From contig CAMOIA010000012.1 in assembly GCA_946615785.1 (NCBI GenBank), positions 1 through 13,180 on the forward strand: a stretch of 13,180 bases of DNA, in the 5' to 3' direction. The number at the start of each line of letters is the position of its first letter. Positions within the stretch are counted from its first letter, which is position 1. The notes under the pieces were generated by a model, which saw nothing but the letters and a program-made list of their open reading frames with translations, was not told the origin of the DNA and did no database searches. Of this stretch, positions 7,052 to 13,180 are shown in pieces. This DNA comes from an uncultured Clostridia bacterium. GTDB taxonomy: Bacteria; Bacillota; Clostridia; Christensenellales; Aristaeellaceae. The position numbers and the translations under genes were made by a program.

Positions 7052-7201
7052 TTACTTCTGCTCGTTGTTTTCGCACTTCTGGTTGGCAACGCCGCAGGAA
7101 GTCTTGCACGCGGACTGGCAGGAGGTCTGGCATTCGCCGCAGCCGCCCTTTTTGGCGCTTTCACACAGATCACGGGTTTCCAAAGTTTTGATCCTGTCCA
7201 T
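7052..7201 (-). CDS. scfA: SCIFF ranthipeptide precursor, variant core
   Basis: This encodes a 49-residue peptide. The N-terminal leader MDRIKTLETRDL matches the MKHIKTL-type SCIFF leader, and the core contains CGECQTSCQSACKTSC (21-36) followed by GVANQKC. The start at 7199-7201 has a GGGAG site 8 nt upstream; the longer open frame above it has no SCIFF similarity. SCIFF peptides (six cysteines in forty-five residues) are made into ranthipeptides by the neighbouring radical SAM maturase; some have been tied to quorum-type signalling in clostridia. Six canonical Cys are at 21, 24, 28, 32, 36 and 43, plus an unusual seventh at 13. Position 37, directly after Cys36, is Gly (codon GGC) where the family usually has Thr, the thioether acceptor in the characterised peptide. 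The gene lies 81 nt after the AddB-like gene and is followed by a hairpin and a terminator. Confidence 0.95.
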   Translation of the reverse strand: MDRIKTLETRDLCESAKKGGCGECQTSCQSACKTSCGVANQKCENNEQK

Positions 7202-7228
7202 TTGTCTATCTCCCATCATGGATTTTGC

Positions 7229-7244
7229 TGCGGGCACGCCCGCA
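7229..7244. other. Short GC hairpin between AddB-like gene and SCIFF gene
   Basis: TGCGGGC and GCCCGCA are perfect reverse complements separated by 2 nt (effectively a 6-bp stem with a 4-nt loop). Neither side has a T-run, so termination is unlikely. On the minus strand TTGATT lies directly upstream and CAAAAT directly downstream, 16 nt apart, which could be a weak promoter for the SCIFF gene with the palindrome as an operator. The -10 match is poor, so this is tentative. Confidence 0.3.
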
Positions 7245-7282
7245 ATCAACCAAATAAAGTCTATCATCAAAAGCGCGGTTCG

Positions 7283-10200
7283 TCAAGTATCCGGGAACGC
7301 TTCCTGGCGGAGACGGGAAAGAAGATCGTCGAATTTCATGTCCTCCCGTCGGTTGATTCTGCGCGTTTCCAGACGGCATACAGCGCGGAAATCGCAGGCG
7401 TCGCAGGGGATGCGGTCTTTGACGGCGAGGGGTTCCGGGGCGATCCTGCCGCCGCGCATGGCGACGCAGAGCCTGCGCGCCGTTTCCCGCGCGTGGGCGA
7501 TCAGGCGCGCCATGTCGTCAAGGGCGGCGAGCGGCTTGTTTTTCAGAAAATCGCCGTCCTTTTTCAGCATCACATCCAGCGTGAGCGGCGGGGCGGCGCT
7601 GTCCATTTTCTCCAGAATGCGCGCGTCCCTGAGCGATATGCCGGAAAGGTGCAGCTTCTTGGCGAGCGCTTCCTCGGCAAGGCGCTTGTCCTCCGGGTCG
7701 ATGTCTTTCAGAAGGGGATCCCGGAAAAACATGTAATACGCGCCGGCAGGGGATGCGTCTTCGTAGGCTTTCAGGGCCGCGTACAGGTACAAAAGCAGCT
7801 GCAATTGCGTGCCGTAATAGATTTCCGAGGGCTTGAGCTCTTTCTGGCCGGACTTGTAGTCCACGACCCGAAGATAAACCCCTTCGTCGCCCACGTAGCG
7901 GTCGATGCGGTCGATGCGGCCCTGCAAAAGCACACGCCGGCCGTCCGCAAGCGTAAGCTCCACCGCGGGAAGGCTCTTTTCATCCGCATAGCCGAACATG
8001 ATTTCCTGCCCCGCCGTGGTAAAGGCGGAAACCTGCGCGCCCTTTGTGAACATCCACGCCGTGCGCTTGAGGATGCGCACGTATTTTTCGCCGGCGGCCT
8101 TTACACGGGCGCTTTCCTCCGCCTTTTCACCAAACCAGGCGGAAAAAATCCTCCCCGCTTCCTGTTCGACCAGGCGGTCGGTCGTTTCCCGGCTGACCTG
8201 CGGCCAGTTTTCAAGGCCGGGCAGCAGGCGTGTGATGCCTTCGATGGCGTCGTGATAAAAACTGCCGATCTCCGTGCGCCTCAGGTCCCATTCTTTTTTG
8301 CGCTGTGGGCGCAGGCCGTATTCCACGAAATGCCGGTAAGGGCAGGCAGCAAAGCTTTCAAGGCGTGAAACGCTCATGGTGTTTTCCATGAACAGCCGCC
8401 CCGTGATCTCGCGGTTCAGCGGCCTGGCCTCACGCTTGGAAAAGGCGGCGATCAGCTTCTGCGCAAGGTCGCTTCTTTCTCTGCAAACAGCGCGCCACGC
8501 GTCCAGCCACGGGCCCTCAAGGGCCTCCCCTCGTGCGAAGCGCAGGGCGATTTCGTCCGCCGCGCTGACAAGGCTCAGCGGCCCCAGACCGTCCGTGCTT
8601 TCCTCCCGCGCGATCGTGGAGCCCTCGTCGAGCGTTGAAGGGAACATGCGCCTGAGCCGGTTCCAGTAGGCGTGCGGCTGTCTGGCCTCCCCGGCCTGGC
8701 TGGCCGCGGCCCGCGTCAGGTACAGATGCCCTTCGGCGGCGCACATGGCGCTGTACAGGTCCAGCTTTTTCATGTCGTCCCGCCCGTCTGCGTCAAGGCC
8801 GATGTATACTTCTTCCTTTTTTTCAAGCGCCGTCCGCTCGTCGTCCGTGATCAGCGCTTCGCCGGCGGGCATGAGCACGCCCTCGTTCAGTCCCAGCACA
8901 AAAACCGCGTCCAGCCCTTCGGCAGCGGAATTGCCGCACTGGGCGCACAGCACCGATTCGCTGTCCGGCGGCAGGGTGCGAAGCGTGGTCGCGCTGAGCC
9001 CGGCTTCGATCTCGTCGATCAGCAGGGCTCTTTCCAGGCGCTGGCTGCCGTGAAGGTCGGCCATTTCGTCCATGAGGCGCAAAAGCGCCTTCCAGACCTG
9101 GCGGCCGCGGCTTGCCTGCGCTTCCATGCCGCGGTCAAGAAGCGCCTGCTCCTGCTCTGACAGACGCGCGTACAGGCGGCAGTCCTCGAGGTATTCGAAG
9201 ATCGCTTTCAGATCGGAAACCGTGTCCGGGCTCTGCGAGAGCGCTTCCCGCAGTTTTCCAAGCGGCCCCGCCACTTTGGCGCGCGCTTCTTCCAGGGCGG
9301 CGGCTTCGTTCAGGTCCCCGCGGTCAAAAGGAGCCAGAAAGCGCCGCCCGCGCACGCGGTTTGCAAGGATATAGTTTTCCATGCGCCACGCCTCGTCGTC
9401 GGCGATCGGCGCAAAGCCGGACCGCAGGAGCGAAAGCAGATCCTCCGTGCGCATGCCGTGCACCGCGCAGCGAAGGGACGCCAGCAGAAATCTGGCCGCG
9501 CCGTGCGCGTTTGCGCTGACGTCCCTTGGCACATAGCAGGGAACCGCGAAGGCTGCAAACACCGCTTCCGCAATGCCGGCATAGCTTTCGTCGCAGAAGA
9601 AAACGCCGATGCGGCCATAGGGTATGCCTTCCTGGTCATGCAGGCGGCGGATCTCGCGGGCGGCAAAGCGCGTTTCAAAATACGGCGTCGCGCCGGTATA
9701 CAGGCGCAGAAAATCCTGCGGTGCGCGCCACTGGCCGGGCACGTCCAGGGGAAACTGCTCGCGCAGAAACGCGCGTGCACTGCGCGGGGGCGCAGCGTCC
9801 GGAAGCTCCTGAAGGGTGAAGGAAATGCCGGTATCTTCGCACAGCTTTTTCAGGCGCGCCACGCTTTGCAGGGCGGGGCGGAAAATGCCCTCTCCCGGCC
9901 AGGCGCGAAGGAGCACGGTCACATATGCCCCGGAGGCTTCCAGCGCGGCCAGCACCTGCGAAAAATCGCCCGTCAGCACGTCAAAGCCTGAGGCGATCAC
10001 GTTCTGCCCTTCCGCGTAGCGGTGGGCGGAGATGATTTCGAGCATCGCCGCCTCAACGTCCTCTCCGTCCACAAAGCCGGCGGAAAGGCGCGCTTCATAG
10101 GCGCGGAAGATGCGCGAAAGGTCCTGCATTTTATCGCGTCCGGCGCTTTCCGGCATATCCTGCGCATATTGTTCCAGCGTTTCAGGCTGAAGGTGCGCGC

Positions 10201-10588
10201 GCTTCAGGTCGGAAATCAGCGAGGCGGTTTCGGCGATGAAGCCCTGCCGGTCGACGCTTGCGCCGTAGTAAACAAGCGTGTCCCTTACGTCGCGGATGGC
10301 AAGGGCGCAGGCCATCGCTTTTCCCTGCTCGTCAATGCGCGTGCGGCCGGCCGCCCTGCCCTGGCCTTTCTGCGAGAATACCTTCACAAGAAGCCGGGAG
10401 GGGGAAAGCACGTTCAGGTCAAAGGAACCCTTGAGCGAAAGCCCCTCCAGGAGTTCGGCCTCGGTTTTGAGCGTCGCCATTTCCGGCACGAGCACAATGG
10501 CACCACGCCCCTGGTCCAGGGAGGCGCGCGCGCGCAGGAGCAATTCTTTTTTCAGTTGTTCTTCCTTGCCGAGGATGACTTGCAGCAT
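7283..10588 (-). CDS. AddB-like PD-(D/E)XK Fe-S nuclease, Walker A degenerate
   Basis: This 1101-residue protein has AddB-like length and architecture. AddB partners AddA in processing double-strand DNA ends for recombination. The helicase-like core shows DAVFVLGLNEGVLMP from residue 560, characteristic of AddB/RecC relatives. The nuclease domain has GRID (Asp893) and VVDYKSG (Asp910, Lys912), the PD-(D/E)XK catalytic residues. Four Cys expected to hold a 4Fe-4S cluster are present: Cys749 in AACPYRHF, and Cys1062, Cys1065 and Cys1071 in the C-terminal C-x2-C-x5-C. At the N-terminus, where AddB normally has a GxxGxGK[ST] Walker A, this protein reads LGKEEQLKKE, so ATP binding at that site is probably lost. 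The start at 10586-10588 has GAGG nearby and lies 5 nt after the ECF gene stop; the longer frame runs through the end of that gene. No addA is adjacent. It may serve as an AddB whose partner lies elsewhere, or as a stand-alone nuclease. Confidence 0.85.
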   Translation of the reverse strand: MLQVILGKEEQLKKELLLRARASLDQGRGAIVLVPEMATLKTEAELLEGLSLKGSFDLNVLSPSRLLVKVFSQKGQGRAAGRTRIDEQGKAMACALAIRDVRDTLVYYGASVDRQGFIAETASLISDLKRAHLQPETLEQYAQDMPESAGRDKMQDLSRIFRAYEARLSAGFVDGEDVEAAMLEIISAHRYAEGQNVIASGFDVLTGDFSQVLAALEASGAYVTVLLRAWPGEGIFRPALQSVARLKKLCEDTGISFTLQELPDAAPPRSARAFLREQFPLDVPGQWRAPQDFLRLYTGATPYFETRFAAREIRRLHDQEGIPYGRIGVFFCDESYAGIAEAVFAAFAVPCYVPRDVSANAHGAARFLLASLRCAVHGMRTEDLLSLLRSGFAPIADDEAWRMENYILANRVRGRRFLAPFDRGDLNEAAALEEARAKVAGPLGKLREALSQSPDTVSDLKAIFEYLEDCRLYARLSEQEQALLDRGMEAQASRGRQVWKALLRLMDEMADLHGSQRLERALLIDEIEAGLSATTLRTLPPDSESVLCAQCGNSAAEGLDAVFVLGLNEGVLMPAGEALITDDERTALEKKEEVYIGLDADGRDDMKKLDLYSAMCAAEGHLYLTRAAASQAGEARQPHAYWNRLRRMFPSTLDEGSTIAREESTDGLGPLSLVSAADEIALRFARGEALEGPWLDAWRAVCRERSDLAQKLIAAFSKREARPLNREITGRLFMENTMSVSRLESFAACPYRHFVEYGLRPQRKKEWDLRRTEIGSFYHDAIEGITRLLPGLENWPQVSRETTDRLVEQEAGRIFSAWFGEKAEESARVKAAGEKYVRILKRTAWMFTKGAQVSAFTTAGQEIMFGYADEKSLPAVELTLADGRRVLLQGRIDRIDRYVGDEGVYLRVVDYKSGQKELKPSEIYYGTQLQLLLYLYAALKAYEDASPAGAYYMFFRDPLLKDIDPEDKRLAEEALAKKLHLSGISLRDARILEKMDSAAPPLTLDVMLKKDGDFLKNKPLAALDDMARLIAHARETARRLCVAMRGGRIAPEPLAVKDRIPCDACDFRAVCRLETRRINRREDMKFDDLLSRLRQEAFPDT

Positions 10589-10593
10589 ATCCC

Positions 10594-11121
10594 TCACCTG
10601 TGGTTGGAAATGGCCGAAAACCTTGCGCCGATGCCGCATTTTAGCACCAGCACAACGGAAAGAAGACTGCCTGTGAAGGCCTGCAGGCATTCATAGGGCA
10701 GCTTTGCGAGGCTCGCCTCCCATGTGCCGTACACAAAGGGGCGAAGCAGCGTATAGCCCGCCACCATCACGACGCCGCCGAGGATCGTGATGGCGAGGGA
10801 CGCGCCGAAGCCGTGCTTTTTGCGTCCGTACAGAAAGGCGATCAGCGCCGCCTCCAGGCCGTGCGCGATCAGGGAGACGAACATGGAGGGCGGATAAAAG
10901 AAAAGGTCGCCGAGAAACGCGCCGACGCCGCCCACCAGGAACGCGCCGAGCGGGTCCAGCAGCAGCGCCGCGGTGTCGATCACAATATCGTTCAGGTAAA
11001 AATGTCCGCCGAGCGCTACGGGAACGCTGAAAAGGCAAAGCACAACGTTCGCGGCCATCAGGACCGCCGTCAGCGTCATCCACAAAACCGGCTCTCTGCG
11101 CCGGAGAGAGCGACCAGGCAT
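10594..11121 (-). CDS. ECF transporter S-component (substrate-binding membrane protein)
   Basis: This 175-residue, very hydrophobic protein has about five or six predicted membrane segments, at roughly 12-32, 44-72 (possibly two), 78-98, 107-130 and 145-163. TM1 contains an AVLMA (AxxxA) pattern used by S-components to dock on the shared EcfT subunit. The FLGDLFFYPPSMFVSLIAHG stretch (69-88) resembles vitamin-type S-components of the riboflavin/thiamine-precursor superfamily. Such proteins bind a vitamin and deliver it to an EcfA-EcfA'-EcfT module, which must be encoded elsewhere. The start is secured by GGAGG 7 nt upstream. The promoter places the RNA start about 25 nt before the gene, too close for a riboswitch, so the substrate cannot be inferred that way. 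It is the first gene of the run leading into the nuclease gene, 5 nt away, and the functional link between them is unclear. Confidence 0.85.
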   Translation of the reverse strand: MPGRSLRRREPVLWMTLTAVLMAANVVLCLFSVPVALGGHFYLNDIVIDTAALLLDPLGAFLVGGVGAFLGDLFFYPPSMFVSLIAHGLEAALIAFLYGRKKHGFGASLAITILGGVVMVAGYTLLRPFVYGTWEASLAKLPYECLQAFTGSLLSVVLVLKCGIGARFSAISNHR

Positions 11122-11153
11122 GGCAGAACCTCCGCAAAATCATTTCCGGTCAG

Positions 11154-11183
11154 ATTATACCCCTTTGCGCAAAAGGGCGTCAA
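11154..11183 (-). promoter_or_regulatory. Strong sigma-A promoter of the ECF/nuclease transcript
   Basis: Minus-strand TTGACG (11178-11183) and a perfect TATAAT (11154-11159) are 18 nt apart. A second TTGACG begins 8 nt further upstream (11186-11191). The transcript would start near 11147, leaving a leader of about 25 nt with the GGAGG site. This is the best promoter in the window and the only clear one for the ECF S-component, the nuclease and possibly the SCIFF gene. Confidence 0.8.
11161..11177. promoter_or_regulatory. Palindromic operator-like site inside the promoter spacer
   Basis: CCCTTTTGCGCAAAGGG has perfect 6-bp arms (CCCTTT/AAAGGG) around TGCGC. It fills the 18-nt gap between the -35 and -10 boxes of the ECF promoter, with one G left over. 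A dimeric repressor bound there would block RNA polymerase. A spacer palindrome this exact is unlikely to be chance, but I cannot name the regulator. Confidence 0.55.
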
Positions 11184-11214
11184 CGCGTCAATTGCATGGA
11201 TTTTGTTTTCTGCA

Positions 11215-11242
11215 TTGCTTTTTTTGCCGGGTATGGTACAAT
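11215..11242 (+). promoter_or_regulatory. glyA promoter with extended -10
   Basis: TTGCTT (11215-11220) and TACAAT (11237-11242) are separated by 16 nt, and TGG precedes the -10 box as an extended element. Transcription would start near 11249, with a leader of about 36 nt ending in AAAGGAG (11271-11277). There is no room for a glycine riboswitch. GCCGGG (11226-11231) and CCCGGC (11245-11250) form a dyad that brackets the -10 box and could bind a regulator. Confidence 0.6.
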
Positions 11243-11284
11243 AGCCCGGCAGGGCACCCTAACGACCACAAAAGGAGTGGAGAC

Positions 11285-12520
11285 ATGACGACCATCGAAC
11301 TGAAAGAACAGATCTTCTCCCTGATCGGGAAGGAAGAAAAGCGCCAGAAGGAAACCATCGAACTGATCGCGTCCGAAAACTTTGTGTCCGAGGATGTGAA
11401 GCGGGCGGTCGGCAGCTGCCTGACCAACAAATATGCCGAAGGCCTGCCCGGAAAGCGCTATTACGGCGGGTGTGAATACGTGGACGAAATAGAGGACCTG
11501 TGCCGCAGGCTCTGGCAGCAGGTGTTCCATACCGATTACCACGTGAACGTGCAGCCGCACTCCGGCAGCCAGGCGAACCTTGCCGCTTATCAGGCCGTCA
11601 TGACGCCTGGGGATACGCTGCTGAGCATGAGCCTTAACGACGGCGGTCATCTGACCCACGGCTCCAGCGTGAACCAGAGCGGCAAGCTCTATAACATCGT
11701 ATTCTACGGAACGGACGCAAACGGCTATATCGACATGGAGGACGTGCGCAAAAAGGCGCTTGAATGCCATCCGAAGGTGATCCTCGCGGGCGCGAGCGCT
11801 TACGCCAGGGTGATCGATTTCGCGGCCTTCCGCGCCATCGCGGACGAAGTCGGCGCTTTCTTCATGGTGGATATGGCGCACATCGCGGGCCTGGTCGCCG
11901 CGGGCGTGCACCCCAGCCCCTTCGAGGCAGGCGCGGACATCGTGACCACCACCACCCACAAAACCCTGCGCGGCCCGCGCGGCGGCCTGATCTTCTGCAA
12001 GGAAGAGCTCGGCAAAAAAATGGACAGCGCCGTGTTCCCGCGCACGCAGGGCGGACCGCTTGAGCACGTGATCGCCGGCAAGGCCGTCGCGGCGGCGGAA
12101 GCGCTGGACGCGTCCTTTAAGACCTACGGCGAAAACATCATCAAAAACAGCCAGGCCATGGCGCAGGCCTTCAGGGACATGGGCTACGACCTTGTGACCG
12201 GCGGCACCGACAATCACCTGATGCTGCTGGACCTGACCAACAAGAACGTGACGGGCCTGGATCTGCAGAACGCGCTTGACAGGTGCAATATCACCCTCAA
12301 TAAAAACTGCGTGCCCAACGAACAGCGCAGCCCCAGCGTGACCAGCGGCGTGCGCATCGGCACCGCCGCGATGACCACCCGCGGCTTTAACGAAGAAAAA
12401 TTCGTCGCTGCCGCACACCTCATCGACGAGGTCGTAACGGCGCTTGCCGCAGGCACGTTCACAGACGAAACCGCGGCCCTGGTCGGCGAAAAGGCGCGCG
12501 CTTTGATCGCAAAAGCATGA
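11285..12520 (+). CDS. glyA: Serine hydroxymethyltransferase
   Basis: This 411-residue cytosolic PLP enzyme interconverts serine plus tetrahydrofolate with glycine plus 5,10-methylene-tetrahydrofolate, the main source of one-carbon units. The start at 11285 follows AAAGGAG by 7 nt and gives the family N-terminus; the open frame upstream passes through the promoter. Family marks are IELIASENF, GKRYYGG, GGHLTHGS, VDMAHIAGL, and TTTTHKTLRGPRGG, in which Lys226 should hold PLP. TSGVRIGTAAMTTRGF near the C-terminus has Ala where RIGTPA is common. The length is normal. It is divergent from the ECF S-component gene and overlaps the esterase gene by ATGA. Confidence 0.97.
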   Translation: MTTIELKEQIFSLIGKEEKRQKETIELIASENFVSEDVKRAVGSCLTNKYAEGLPGKRYYGGCEYVDEIEDLCRRLWQQVFHTDYHVNVQPHSGSQANLAAYQAVMTPGDTLLSMSLNDGGHLTHGSSVNQSGKLYNIVFYGTDANGYIDMEDVRKKALECHPKVILAGASAYARVIDFAAFRAIADEVGAFFMVDMAHIAGLVAAGVHPSPFEAGADIVTTTTHKTLRGPRGGLIFCKEELGKKMDSAVFPRTQGGPLEHVIAGKAVAAAEALDASFKTYGENIIKNSQAMAQAFRDMGYDLVTGGTDNHLMLLDLTNKNVTGLDLQNALDRCNITLNKNCVPNEQRSPSVTSGVRIGTAAMTTRGFNEEKFVAAAHLIDEVVTALAAGTFTDETAALVGEKARALIAKA

Positions 12521-13119
12521 ACACCCTGATCGTCGTCGGCGAAGCAGACGCCGGCGCTTACACACAGGCATTTTCCGGCAGCGGCCTTCGGGTCGCTGCC
12601 TTTCCGTGCGCGGACTGGAATGCGGACCTCAGCCCCTGGCCCGCTGAAAAAGCCTTCAAAAAAGGGGAGGATTTTGCGGGCAGGGGCGGCGCGTATTTAC
12701 AGGCGCTGCTCGCTTTTTCCGCCGAATGGGAGTGCTCGCTGCCGGAAGCGCCGGAAAAACGCTTTCTTGCCGGATACAGCCTTGCAGGGCTTTTCAGCCT
12801 CTGGACCCTGTACCAGACCGACCGCTTCGACGGGGCCGCTTCGGCGTCCGGCTCGCTCTGGTACCCCGGCTGGCTGGATTACATCGCGCAGCGCCGTCCG
12901 GTTCGGCATGCAGCGTTCAGCCTCAGCCTCGGCGACAAGGAAGAACACACGAAAAACCCGGTCATGGCAAGGGTCGGGGACGCGACGAGGGAAACCTGCC
13001 GCCTGCTCAAGGCACAGGGATATCCCGTGACGCTTGCCTGGAATGCGGGCGGTCATTTTGCGGACGAGCAGCTTCGAACTGTAAAAGCCGTGCAGGCGCT
13101 GCTGGACCTGAACGGGTGA
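12517..13119 (+). CDS. Putative esterase-type alpha/beta hydrolase
   Basis: This 200-residue protein resembles the putative-esterase (EstD/Fes-like) branch of alpha/beta hydrolases. The nucleophile elbow is AGYSLAGLFSL (85-95), with Ser88 as nucleophile. GGHF near the C-terminus offers His180, and LSLGDKEEH suggests Asp140 as the acid. There is no signal peptide, so it is probably cytosolic. It is shorter than most of the family (usually 250 or more residues) but keeps a complete triad. The start overlaps the glyA stop (ATGA), and no ribosome binding site is visible before it, so it likely depends on translational coupling. The substrate is unknown. The link to glyA may be only co-transcription. 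Confidence 0.82.
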   Translation: MNTLIVVGEADAGAYTQAFSGSGLRVAAFPCADWNADLSPWPAEKAFKKGEDFAGRGGAYLQALLAFSAEWECSLPEAPEKRFLAGYSLAGLFSLWTLYQTDRFDGAASASGSLWYPGWLDYIAQRRPVRHAAFSLSLGDKEEHTKNPVMARVGDATRETCRLLKAQGYPVTLAWNAGGHFADEQLRTVKAVQALLDLNG

Positions 13120-13132
13120 GCACGAGGGGAAC

Positions 13133-13160
13133 GTCCAGGGGCCTCTGCGGCCCCCGGGAC
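13133..13160. repeat. GC-rich hairpin, candidate dispersed intergenic element
   Basis: GGGGCC (13138-13143) and GGCCCC (13149-13154) form a perfect 6-bp stem with a 5-nt loop, extended by GTCC (13133-13136) pairing with GGAC (13157-13160) across a small internal loop. It begins 13 nt after the esterase stop. No T-run follows. The style (GTCCAGGGGCC...GGCCCCCGGGAC, then CCCCCGCACCAGG) resembles the intergenic hairpin repeats common in high-GC gut Clostridia, from memory. Only one copy is visible, cut by the window end. Confidence 0.4.
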
Positions 13161-13180
13161 CCCCGCACCAGGAGATCCAT

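Noticed and set aside
6953..8368. 471-codon plus-strand frame
   Set aside because: It is antisense to the SCIFF and AddB-like genes and contains the terminator stem. No homology is seen.
10589..10690. Upstream start for the AddB-like protein
   Set aside because: It would overlap the ECF gene by about 100 bases and adds non-homologous sequence. It also does not restore a Walker A motif.
11122..11150. Vitamin riboswitch before the ECF S-component
   Set aside because: The mapped promoter leaves about 25 nt of leader, so none can fit.
11243..11284. Glycine riboswitch upstream of glyA
   Set aside because: The predicted leader is only about 36 nt, too short for an aptamer.
11180..12571. 463-codon minus-strand frame across glyA
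   Set aside because: It is antisense to an unmistakable serine hydroxymethyltransferase gene.

Overview
The window is high-GC DNA with compact, mostly minus-strand gene packing, strong AGGAGG-type ribosome binding sites and sigma-A-like promoters. The best taxonomic marker is a SCIFF ranthipeptide precursor with its radical SAM maturase, a pair that is nearly a signature of class Clostridia. An AddB-type nuclease, an ECF S-component and secreted SH3b and BspA-like proteins fit an uncultured, high-GC, gut-type Clostridia (Oscillospirales or Christensenellales-like). The genus cannot be read from this sequence.

Layout, in minus-strand transcription order from 11183 down to 1: a strong promoter (11154-11183) with a palindrome filling its spacer; an ECF transporter S-component (10594-11121); an AddB-like PD-(D/E)XK nuclease (7283-10588), only 5 nt further on; the 49-residue SCIFF peptide (7052-7201); a hairpin and an intrinsic terminator; the SCIFF maturase (5459-6859); a PLP-fold Orn/Lys/Arg decarboxylase-like protein overlapping it by ATGA (4140-5462); a secreted beta-sandwich/BspA-tail protein (2228-4096); an intrinsic terminator (2192-2218); and a secreted protein made of tandem SH3b repeats (2008 leftwards, cut by the window edge). 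The plus strand carries a divergent pair: glyA (11285-12520) and, by ATGA overlap, an esterase-like alpha/beta hydrolase (12517-13119). A GC-rich hairpin closes the window. No gene-free gap exceeds 300 bases, and no tRNA, rRNA, CRISPR array or mobile element was seen.

The most interesting part is the SCIFF block. The precursor keeps the CGECQTSCQSACKTSC core. However, the residue five after Cys32, where the characterised Clostridium thermocellum peptide has the Thr that receives the thioether, is Gly here, and there is an extra Cys at position 13. The maturase is intact and lies in a tight cluster with a PLP enzyme and a secreted protein, giving a candidate variant ranthipeptide locus. Second in interest are the AddB-like protein, which keeps the nuclease and Fe-S residues but has lost the N-terminal Walker A motif and has no addA beside it, and the recently expanded SH3b array.
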